DNA of 64,000 bases from Brevibacillus brevis (GTDB lineage Bacteria; Bacillota; Bacilli; Brevibacillales; Brevibacillaceae), in assembly GCF_001039275.2 (NCBI RefSeq), contig NZ_CP030117.1, positions 3,472,001-3,536,000 on the forward strand. The letters are read 5' to 3'. The notes below the pieces were generated by a model. That model ran no database searches. It was not told the origin of the DNA and was given only the letters and a program-made list of their open reading frames with translations. Below, one piece after another: positions 38,901 to 47,400 of the stretch (position 1 is its first letter; the number at the start of each line of letters is the position of its first letter). The translations under genes and the position numbers were made by a program.

Positions 38901-39977
38901 GATCCGATGCTGCGGATAGTCTGGATCAATCGGTACGTAGGCTCCCCCCGCCTTGAACACCGCGAGTATCGCTACAAGCGTATCTACATTACGCTTCATA
39001 TAAATACCGATTTTTGTGCCAGGTCGTAATCCTTGCTGGATAAAATGGCGCGCGAGTCGATTAGATCGCTCGTTTAATTCCTGATAGGTGAAAGTTGTTT
39101 TTCCGTCTGTCACCGCTTTGCGATGAGGCGTCTTTTTTACCTGCTCCTCAAAGAGGTGATCAAAGCTCTGATCGCGCGGAAAATCAATCCGATTGTCGTT
39201 GAATGAAAGAACTAACTCCCGTACCTCTGCCTCAGATAAGCACGCTATCTCGGCGATTTTTTGATCCGGGTGGGTTACGATAACCTGATAAATACGGACC
39301 AAGTGCTCCATCATCCGTTCCATCATGGGGAGTTGGTATCTTTGCCCCACGTAACGCACGAGTAATTCGAGCGAGTTCCCCTTTTTAGAAAAGAGGAGCT
39401 GCAACTCGCTCGATACCTGTTCCAGACTGTCCTGATCATGAAGAACGTCCAACAAGCAAGTCGCCTCAAAAAAAGGTGTGCTATTCCCCTGCTGAGGTAC
39501 TTGCAGTTCCTCGATCAACCGCAAGATTGGGTAGTTCTGATGTTCCACAGCGGCCTTTAAGGTCTGCCGAATTTCTTGCAGCAGCTCCTTGATACTCCAT
39601 TCCGGAAGTACCTGATGACGCAAGGGCAGTACTTTGTTCAAAAACTCACCCGGCTCAGTTTGACGAAAGATAGCCGTTCCAACGCATATGTCCTGATGTC
39701 CCGTGTATTTGGACAACAAGATGCCAAATCCACTCAGCAAAGCCATGAACAAACGTTGATCCGAGCCATTGCTTAAATGAATCAACGCCCTGCTCAGTTC
39801 GTCCGGAAACACGATGGTCAGCTCACGAAGCTCAGACTGACGCTGAAACGAGGCCCGAGAGTCTGTTGGAAGGTCAAGTGAATGAAACTCTTGAGAGAGG
39901 TTCTCCATCCAATAGTCTTTTTCTCGATCAAAATGCCCACTGGCCAGCAAGATGTTTTGTGCCGTTATCGTTGTCAA
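35994..39977 (-). CDS. NRPS: half C-A(Dab/Dap-like)-T-C
   Basis: 1327 residues. The N-terminal 245 are again a C-lobe-only condensation segment beginning YWMENLSQ, without HHxxxDG. The adenylation domain (FTSGTTGQPKG) has pocket DIWEATMDDK by my reading. This is close to the DIWELTADDK code I remember for 2,4-diaminobutyrate, so a short diamino acid such as 2,3-diaminopropionate is likely. T serine in LGGHSLKI; a full condensation domain (MHHIVSDGVS) follows. The start is TTG at 39977. The SbnI/SbnA/SbnB homologues downstream would provide Dap for this module. Confidence 0.9.
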   Translation of the reverse strand: MTTITAQNILLASGHFDREKDYWMENLSQEFHSLDLPTDSRASFQRQSELRELTIVFPDELSRALIHLSNGSDQRLFMALLSGFGILLSKYTGHQDICVGTAIFRQTEPGEFLNKVLPLRHQVLPEWSIKELLQEIRQTLKAAVEHQNYPILRLIEELQVPQQGNSTPFFEATCLLDVLHDQDSLEQVSSELQLLFSKKGNSLELLVRYVGQRYQLPMMERMMEHLVRIYQVIVTHPDQKIAEIACLSEAEVRELVLSFNDNRIDFPRDQSFDHLFEEQVKKTPHRKAVTDGKTTFTYQELNERSNRLARHFIQQGLRPGTKIGIYMKRNVDTLVAILAVFKAGGAYVPIDPDYPQHRILYIVQKSEITGLITQPDLLNGLESIQASSPELKYLYVFGPSDQSVESLSGEDIGRESAGTDLAYIIFTSGTTGQPKGVMVHHRGMINHIFAKINDLSLCEDDLVAQTASLCFDISVWQYLAVLLVGGSVQVVDTETVMDTQALHDVLRSNRVTVAEVVPSLLSVLLDLVQEWSDSERGFPDLRWMAVTGEELPAPLVRRWFACYSDIPLVNMYGPTEASDDITHHIIREMPSDQQIVVPIGIPIQNTHIYILDQNQCICPRGVKGEIGVAGPGVGYGYYKDEERTQKVFVANPYASWVEDPDYQVLYRTGDVGRITEDGYIEYFGRMDNQVKIRGYRIELSEIEQVMRRHPAVKDAVVLALSEETGAKYLCAYIVPMEEFSARDVRDYLFTVLPEYMVPMHYVKQNVLPLTPNGKVDRGALPKPGIQDRVDTSIFVSATTETEKTLTHIWAHVLQLDPNTISARDNFFALGGHSLKINAVAGQVVQQFGVQLPLRTMFNHPTIQELGKVIDGADKTILKRRFPVEARSYYPVTAAQRKFFILQQLNPADTSLHITAARFIEGALNREKVEHAFQGLVDRHESLRTSFDYLDGQVVQIVHDSLVFRLEVSEASAEQLEASLATFVRPFDLRQAPLLRAGLIRVEPEKHLLLFDMHHIVSDGVSMDILVEDFVRLYAGVLLPALEVQQKEFAVWQESALESGELQADYWTDMFTSPAPLLAIPTDYERPESLTFPGATIEFEISAEERQRLQDLAAEEHATLYIVLLSVYNMLLAKYSGQEDVVVGTPVAGRKFAEFDDVIGMFINTIPLRNYPKGEKTYREFLAEVREHTLASFEQADYPIDLFVQTLGLEPNTGRQPLFDTIFVLQNMDNPEGELELEGMIVKNYPLQNNTAKLDLHLSAYPVFDRLTCKLDYRSDLFRRETMEQFVSDFKSLLQQVMEDPERLLQDFELTREVALIQAQGVDWDFEF

Positions 39978-40010
39978 GCCAATCCCTCTTTTCTGTCCGT
40001 CATGTATTTC

Positions 40011-43000
40011 TTAAAAAGCAAAGTCATCGTCATCCACTTGTCCCTGTGCTACCTGTACTACTCCATGACCGATCTGAAGTTGTCCGATGGTTCGGTTCGG
40101 GTGGGCTACCATTTGCTCCAGAAGATTGACAAAATCTTGAGCCATCTTCTCGATTGTTCTTCTGTGATACAAGTTCGTGTTATATTGCCAGTGCATGCAT
40201 ATGTGATCCTCAGCCTTCACCACTTCCAAAGCCAGATCGAGCATGGCAGCTTTGCGTCTGAACTCGTACGGAGCAAACTCGATTTGATCGAGACGGACCT
40301 TTTGCTGCTCCGCTGCATGGTGCAGGGTCAGCATGGCGTCAAACAACGGGTTCCTTGCTGGATCACGGGGGAATTGAATCTGGCTTACCAGTTGATCGAA
40401 TGGATAGTCTCCATGCTCAAAACCGCTTAGCACGTTTTGGCGTACCTGCCCGATATACTCTCGGACAGTCAATTCCTTCTTCGGCCAGTTTCGCAGGGCC
40501 AAGGTGTTAACAAACATTCCCACAACAGGAGCAAACTCCGCACGTTGTCTACCATCCATGTCGCAACCGATGACGATGTCTTCCTGATTGCTGTATTTGG
40601 ATAACAAAACAGAATAGACAGCCAACAGAAGCATGTACAGCGTCGAAGAACTCTGACGGGTAAATGAGTCGAGTTTTTCTAGCCATTCTCCAGACAGCTC
40701 AGTCAGCAATTCATCTCCATCAAATGTCATGGTTTGTGTGCGAGGATAATCGGTCGGGATTGCCAACGGCTGCGGCTGCTGAGAAAATGCATCCAACCAG
40801 TAGGCTTCATGCTCGGCCCAGCCGATCTCGGCAGCTTGTTCTCTTTGCCACCAAGCGAATTCCTTGGCCTGTACCGACAATTCCGGCAATACCTGTCCTT
40901 GGTAAAGGTTACAAAACTCCTCAAGCAAGATGGACTTGGATATGCCATCCGAAATGATATGGTGCATATCAAAAATCAGCAGATGCTCCTCTGATGAGAG
41001 CGCAATTAGGCCTATGCGAAGCAAAGGAGCTTGCTTTAAATCGAATGGCCGGAAAAAGCGTTCGATTTCCTTTTCTACCGTTTCCTCGTCTGCTTTCCAT
41101 GTCTCGATCTGTACAGACAGGTCACCGTGTACTTTTTGCTTCACCTGACCTTCCATCAAATGAAACGAGGTGCGTAGCGCCTCATGTCGTGCGACGAGTT
41201 GATCTGCAATGTCTTGAAGACGCCCTGAATCAAGGGAACCGATGATCCGCATCACTCCCGGTGTATGATAGCTGGTAGCATCTTCTTCCAACTGCCACAA
41301 CAGGTAAAGTCGCTCTTGTGCACCTGTGACAGGGTAATATTCCTGATCAGAGAGCAAGGCGATCGGTTTTTGCTCCGTCTCCTTGAGATGGCCTGTAAGC
41401 CTTGTCGCCAAACCACGAATCGTCGGGGCATCAAACAGGTCACGCATAGAAAGCTTCACTTGAAAGTCACTTTCAATCCTGGATAAAAGCTGAATGGCCT
41501 TCAGCGAATGCCCTCCCTGTCCGACAAAATGATCAAGTACACCAGGGGATGAAATCTGTAAGACATCCGCCCACAACTCAGCCAGCTTTTGTTCGATCGG
41601 ATTTACCGGGGCCACGTAATCACTACTGACGCCGGGCTTTACAGCAGGCAAAGCTTTGCGATCGATCTTTCCATGCGGGGTAAGCGGCATCTCGGACAGC
41701 TCCATAAAGTAACTCGGGATCATATATCCGGGGAGCCACTCCAGCAGGTGCGCACGAAGCCCATCTGGCTGAATGCCGTCCTTTTGCACGACATAGTAGC
41801 AAGCCAGTTCGGTCAAACCCATTTGATCAGTTATAGCCAAAACAGCTACCTGATTCACAGCAGAATGCTGAAGCACGGCGCGTTCCACTTCTTTCAGTTC
41901 CACACGATAGCCGCGCACTTGAACCTGGTCGTCCATCCGCCCTAGATATTCAAATACTCCTGTTTCGCTGAGCAATCCTACATCTCCCGTACGGTAAAGG
42001 CGCTCGCCGGTATTGGGATGATACGTAAAAGCTTTTTCGGTCAACTCAGGCTTGCCCAAATATCCGTCGGTGATACCAATTCCTCCGATGCAAATCTCCC
42101 CCTTGACTTCTGGAGGACAAATTTCCCCCGTCTGTCCAAGGATGAACATATGCGTATTGGCAATGGGAACACCAACAGGGATTCTGAGTGATTCTTCAGC
42201 TGGCTGTTCTGTGCAAAGATAGACGGAAGCGTAAATCGCTGATTCTGTCATCCCGTAAATATTGGCGATTCGCGCAATACGGAACAATCGATTCCATTCG
42301 CGAACCAGATTAGCAGTCAGCGCTTCTCCTCCATTAAATACCCACTTCAAATTGGGTAACGGGTCTGGTTCATTACGTGAATGCACATGAGCCAGAAACA
42401 CATTCATCATCGCTGGAACGAATTGGGTGACGGTAATACGTTGCTCTCGCAGCCAGTCATACAATGCTCCTGGATCTTTCCCGTCTTCCTCTTTCAAAAT
42501 AGACAGCTTTGATCCAACCATCAGGGGCCAAAACAATTCCCACACCGAGTCCGTAAAAGAAATCGAGGTTTTTTGGGCAACCACGTCTGTCTCGCTTAGC
42601 GGAAAAGTCTCCTCCAGCCAAAACAACGTATTCAATACCTGTTTGTGCGAAATCATGACGCCTTTTGGTGCACCAGTCGAACCAGATGTGTAGATGACAT
42701 ACGCTACATCATCCTCTGAACCCGCCGGAGCTATCGCCTCATCCTTTTGACCGCGAATGTCGGACGCTGTATAGACTTTGTATCCTTCGTGATGGAAGGA
42801 AGTCTCGTCCAAACAAATGATCGTTTCGATGCTGTCAGGTAGATCCGGTATGATCTCGTCCAGATACATGGATTCTGTTACAAGCACCTTGCAGCGACTG
42901 TCCTGCAAAAGATAGCGTATTCTAGCTCGAGGATAATGCGGATCAACCGGGACGTATCCCCCACCCGCTTGGAGGATTGCAAGAACTGCCGACACCATAC

Positions 43001-43301
43001 GGGAGCTCCTGTCTGCGAGAATTCCTACGAGTTGCGATGGAACTACACCCGCATCTTTTAAGATACGGGCTAGCTGGTTTGCTTCCGCGTGTAGTTCTGC
43101 GTATGTTCTTTCTCGATCCGCCTCTACCACTGCGACTCTATCAGGCGTTTTTTCCGCTTGCTCTACGAACAGTTCAGCGATTGTTACATTGCTGCGATAC
43201 GGTTTGTCTGTCTGATTGACTCGGGTTAACAAGTTCGCTTCATCATCAGAGAGCAGGTTAAACTCGTTCAGATCCAGATCGAGCTGCATACGTCCATTCA
43301 T
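40011..43301 (-). CDS. NRPS: A-T-C with non-Asp235 adenylation pocket
   Basis: 1096 residues that begin almost directly with the adenylation domain (IYTSGSTGAPKG), then T (GQGGHSLKA) and a full condensation domain (MHHIISDGIS). The A4 region reads SFTDSVWELF, so the position that is Asp235 in alpha-amino-acid domains is Thr; the full pocket is TDWQFGIIYK by my reading. Loss of Asp235 is usual for domains that activate beta-amino acids or other substrates with a displaced amino group. This fits the 2,3-aminomutase encoded upstream, and edeine has isoserine at this place. The condensing partner must be the domain at the end of the preceding NRPS. ATG with GGGGAAGAG upstream. Confidence 0.9.
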   Translation of the reverse strand: MNGRMQLDLDLNEFNLLSDDEANLLTRVNQTDKPYRSNVTIAELFVEQAEKTPDRVAVVEADRERTYAELHAEANQLARILKDAGVVPSQLVGILADRSSRMVSAVLAILQAGGGYVPVDPHYPRARIRYLLQDSRCKVLVTESMYLDEIIPDLPDSIETIICLDETSFHHEGYKVYTASDIRGQKDEAIAPAGSEDDVAYVIYTSGSTGAPKGVMISHKQVLNTLFWLEETFPLSETDVVAQKTSISFTDSVWELFWPLMVGSKLSILKEEDGKDPGALYDWLREQRITVTQFVPAMMNVFLAHVHSRNEPDPLPNLKWVFNGGEALTANLVREWNRLFRIARIANIYGMTESAIYASVYLCTEQPAEESLRIPVGVPIANTHMFILGQTGEICPPEVKGEICIGGIGITDGYLGKPELTEKAFTYHPNTGERLYRTGDVGLLSETGVFEYLGRMDDQVQVRGYRVELKEVERAVLQHSAVNQVAVLAITDQMGLTELACYYVVQKDGIQPDGLRAHLLEWLPGYMIPSYFMELSEMPLTPHGKIDRKALPAVKPGVSSDYVAPVNPIEQKLAELWADVLQISSPGVLDHFVGQGGHSLKAIQLLSRIESDFQVKLSMRDLFDAPTIRGLATRLTGHLKETEQKPIALLSDQEYYPVTGAQERLYLLWQLEEDATSYHTPGVMRIIGSLDSGRLQDIADQLVARHEALRTSFHLMEGQVKQKVHGDLSVQIETWKADEETVEKEIERFFRPFDLKQAPLLRIGLIALSSEEHLLIFDMHHIISDGISKSILLEEFCNLYQGQVLPELSVQAKEFAWWQREQAAEIGWAEHEAYWLDAFSQQPQPLAIPTDYPRTQTMTFDGDELLTELSGEWLEKLDSFTRQSSSTLYMLLLAVYSVLLSKYSNQEDIVIGCDMDGRQRAEFAPVVGMFVNTLALRNWPKKELTVREYIGQVRQNVLSGFEHGDYPFDQLVSQIQFPRDPARNPLFDAMLTLHHAAEQQKVRLDQIEFAPYEFRRKAAMLDLALEVVKAEDHICMHWQYNTNLYHRRTIEKMAQDFVNLLEQMVAHPNRTIGQLQIGHGVVQVAQGQVDDDDFAF

Positions 43302-43318
43302 TGCGACTCTTCCCCTTT

Positions 43319-44482
43319 TTAGGTGGTGGTGAAAAATTCCCGTAAACGGTTAATTCCCTCGTTATACTTGGCGGCAGAGTATGAGAGGCGCAGTGTGTTC
43401 GGGATGCCAAAGTCTGAACCCGGTACCGTCGCCACATGTGTAGCCTCGAAAATTTGCGTAGCCAACTCAAGCGAGGTGCTGATGCCTTTTCTCTTCATAA
43501 ATGCTTCGCAGTCAATCGTAAAGTAGAAGCTGCCTCTCGCTGGCAGAGCACGAACATCCGGTACATTTTGGAAAGCGTCAATCGTGTAGTCCCGACGACC
43601 TTTGTACAGTTGGACCAAATGATCAACCTCATGCTGGTAATCAAGCGCAGCCATTGCTCCGAACTGTACGACTGGGTCAGCAGTGAGCAGTGTGTGGTGC
43701 TGAATGACCGTCAGTGGCTGTACCAGCTCATCCGGTACGATCGCATATCCGACACGTCTGCTATACATCCGATACGCTTTGGAAAACGCATCCGTTGTGA
43801 TGAAAGTAGACTTGGTATTTTGCAGTTGCATCACAGATTCGCACTCGTCATCGAAGTAGGTATTCGCATAAATCTCGTCATTGATAATAGCCGCACGGCC
43901 GTCTACAATGCTGTCGATCGTATACAATTCCTCTTTTGTAAGAATATTTCCCAACGGGTTGCCTGGCGTGTTGATCACGACCACTTTCGTCTTGTCTGTA
44001 AAGTTCTCTTTAAACGAATCCACATCAAGTCTCAACGTATCCAGATCAATTTTGTAGTAACGAACTTTCGCACCGACTAGCAGCGCGCAGAAATGGTAGA
44101 GCGAGTAGTACGGAAGTGGTAGCAACACTTCATCGCCCTCTTTAAGCAGGAGGTAGAACAGGTTACGGAAGAGTGTGCTGGTACCGACGCTGATCACGAA
44201 ATTCTCAGGTTTGATTGACACATCGTATTTTGTTTTATAGTGGGTCGCGAGCTTATCTTTCAGCTCTGGCAGACCACCTGGATATACGAGCGAATATTTT
44301 TCAAAGCTGTTCAATGCCTGTTGCATGGAATTGATAATTTCGGGATGCAGCGGCATTTCTGACTTCCCAAGAGTCATGCGGATCGCTTCTCCACCGTTTC
44401 TCTCAAGCTCATTTGCCATCTGGTCCAGTACAAACATCAAAAAGCGCTCGTCGTGAAAATTAATTGAGGATCTGATTTCCAT
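43319..44482 (-). CDS. class I/II PLP-dependent aminotransferase
   Basis: 387 residues with the fold-type I layout: YSLVYPGGLPELKD near the start, cofactor loop around VGTSTLFRNLF, NTPGNPLG (NPTG-like), DEIYANTYF with the PLP-pyridine aspartate, the Schiff-base lysine in DAFSKAYRMYSRRVGY, and a C-terminal arginine in NTLRLSYS. It lies between two NRPS genes, 6 bp from one and 17 bp from the other, so it is clearly part of the pathway. It probably makes or reshapes a non-standard residue; PLP enzymes of this class also catalyse oxidation or cyclisation in cationic peptide pathways, so transamination is not certain. Confidence 0.88.
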   Translation of the reverse strand: MEIRSSINFHDERFLMFVLDQMANELERNGGEAIRMTLGKSEMPLHPEIINSMQQALNSFEKYSLVYPGGLPELKDKLATHYKTKYDVSIKPENFVISVGTSTLFRNLFYLLLKEGDEVLLPLPYYSLYHFCALLVGAKVRYYKIDLDTLRLDVDSFKENFTDKTKVVVINTPGNPLGNILTKEELYTIDSIVDGRAAIINDEIYANTYFDDECESVMQLQNTKSTFITTDAFSKAYRMYSRRVGYAIVPDELVQPLTVIQHHTLLTADPVVQFGAMAALDYQHEVDHLVQLYKGRRDYTIDAFQNVPDVRALPARGSFYFTIDCEAFMKRKGISTSLELATQIFEATHVATVPGSDFGIPNTLRLSYSAAKYNEGINRLREFFTTT

Positions 44483-44488
44483 ATTCTC

Positions 44489-47400
44489 CTACCCCTTTAT
44501 TTTCGATTTTTCTGCTAACATTTTTAGGATTTTCACATAGCGATCCGAAAGCGATTCAACATACGCCGTCTGAAGCATAGCTGGATCATAGGTAAAAACG
44601 ACATGGATACCTTCCGAAGTTTCTGCTACCTGAAGAACTAGCGGACTTCCTGCCATTTCTGGCTCAACCGACCGTTTGACTTCACGTTTCCAAACAGCTG
44701 ACTGAGCTTTGAATGGTATCGTCTGGTTGACAAAAAGTGTCGGCCATTCCATATTTGTCGTCGCCTGCCAGTGCTCTGACGGATACAACGCGAGTGCTTG
44801 CATACGGGCACGTACTTGCTTTGTTTGATCCAATAATTGTGAAAACGAACTGATCGTCTGCATATCGATGGTGAGCGGTACGATGTTGTCAAAGTTGCCT
44901 AGCGTTTGTTCCAGCACACCTTGCGTCCGATTCGTCGTCACTACTCCAAGCATCAAACTAGGCAATTGGGTGACCTGTCGAAGCAACAGCAGGTAAGAGG
45001 CAAGCAAGATGTCTCCCAGCTCCTGATTGGAATAAGCAGCTACATGTAGCAAGTCGGCGTGACCTGAAGGGTCGATATACTGCTCGACTTGTTGCTTCGC
45101 TACCCCTCCCGTACCAAATGGTTGAGCAGAATGTGGATTAGCTGTTGTCAACCACTCGTGACGCTGGGACTCGAGATGTCCGTAATCAAGCATTTTTTTC
45201 TGCCAAACAGCGAATGCTTCGTAGCGAGGCTGTTCTTCCGTCGCTGGTTCATGCCCTTCTGCAATCGCCTGATACAGAGCCTCCCATTCCTCCAGGAGAA
45301 GTCCGAGACCTCGCCAATCACTTAAGGAGCTATGTAGACTTCCAATCAGCCGATAGCGGTCAGCAGCCATCTTTATCAGTTCAAAATGAGCCAAACATCC
45401 TGATTTGACCTTAAACGGCCTCTTCTGTATGGCAGTCAATCGTTCTCGCAACCATACCGTTGCCTCTGCCTCACTTTTCTCTTGTAAATCACAGAGCGCA
45501 ATCGGAATCGGTTCGGATAAGCCTTGGGGCGACAGCGGAGGAAAACGTCGCACGAGAGCTTGCCATGCTTGCTGCATATACGACAGTTCGATCCTGCTCC
45601 GAAGCTCGATGTCAAAACATCTGACAGCCACAATGCCATCTTCTTGTTCCTGCTTCAGCAAGCGTTCCTGAACGAAGGAATAGATGGGCGTTCTTTCCGA
45701 ATGAAACTCGCCTAGAATCGGCTTAGGTCTTTCGGCGGCTGATTTTCCGTCAGTCAAAAGTAGGTAGGGGGCATCTGTCAGTTGCAGATTGCGTCCTGCC
45801 TGGTCTGCAAAAGAAACGGGTATGCCGCACGCTAACAAGGTGTCGATCCGTTCGGTCAAGTTCGCTACCAGATCCTCGATTTGGTAAACACCACAACCAC
45901 TTTTCATGAGCTCCCGGTGTTCTTGCGAATGCTCCTTTCGAGGCTCGACTAACTGGATGCTGCTCTCTTCCGCTTTACCTAGTGTGATGATACTGGCTTG
46001 CGATTGTCGATCCAGATATTTCTCGTGAACACGGTAGCCCAGGAACGTAAAGAACGCCAATGCCTTATCAGCATCTGGTGTAAGCAAACGGACAGCAGAC
46101 TGCTGATCGGTGCTTTGCCATTCGTCTTGCTTCATGCCCTCGCTCTCTACAAGTTCAATCAAGCCTACCGATTCCAGAAAGAGAAAGGCAACGAGTCTAT
46201 GATTGAAAAGTACCGCTGGCTTAGGAGCGCTGACCAAATCGTATTGGAAGCCCGAATCAACTAACATTTTCAAAAAATGAGTAATATTGGAAATGGAATA
46301 ACATAGATGGTACGGACCCGTCCCCTTCTCTTCCAACAAACGAACGCAAGGTGACGTTTCATCGACAGGCGCGATTAGCTCGATTGGTACACATCCCGGT
46401 TTCATGCACATGGAGAGGTACACGTTTTGTTCTGGATCATGCAAAGAATCGCTCGCATCAAATCCGAGAGTGCCATACATGATTTGAGCCGGACCCAGTT
46501 CAGGAACGGCAACTCCGACATGATGAAGGCGGTTCATCACGCCCTCTTTTTCTGTTTGGTGATGTACGATGTCGACATCATCCAATCGCTGTTTCGGATG
46601 CTTCAGAAGCGCTGCGAGTACACGCAAATAGTTGTCAGCAAAGCCTTCCATTGTCTCCGCTTTAAACAACTGGGTATCGTATTCAAGCACGCACCTGTAT
46701 TGATCAGCGAGTGGTGTAATATCCAGCTTAAAGTCAAGCTTCGACGTCTTCGATTCATGCGGAACCTCTTCAAATTGCACGTCGCCCACTGTAAACCTGA
46801 CTTCTTGCTCCCGCTGGTTATGGAAGATCAGCATCGTATCAAACAATGGATTTTGCATTTGTTGGATGCCTGCGGCGCTACGAGCAACGATTTCTTCAAA
46901 CGGATACTCCTGATGTTCGTAGGCCAGTAACAGACTGCGCTGAACCTCTTGTACAAAATCGGTAAACGCAAGATCGGCACGAGGACGATTGCGAATCGGA
47001 AGGAAGTTGATAAAGACGCCGACAATTCGCTCCAAATCGGGATGATTTCGTCCAGCTACCAGTGAACCGACAACGAAATCTTCCTGAGACGTGTATTTCA
47101 TCAACAACACGTAATAAGCCGACATCAAAACAGCATGGACAGTCACTTCGTTCTGCTTGGCAAATGTATGCAAATCACCGTACGTAGAATCAGTAAGGAA
47201 AAACGTATGGTGGTCCCCCTGGAATGTCTTAACAGAAGGACGTGGATAATCCAGCGGAAAAGACATGAGCGGGACTCGGTCGCTGAAGGTATCCACCCAG
47301 TATTTTTCCTGCTGATTCCACTGCTCGCTCCCTCGCTTCTGCCACTGCCAGTCCGCGTAGTCCTTGTATTGAATAGGGAGTGCTGGCAGCTCTTCACCCA

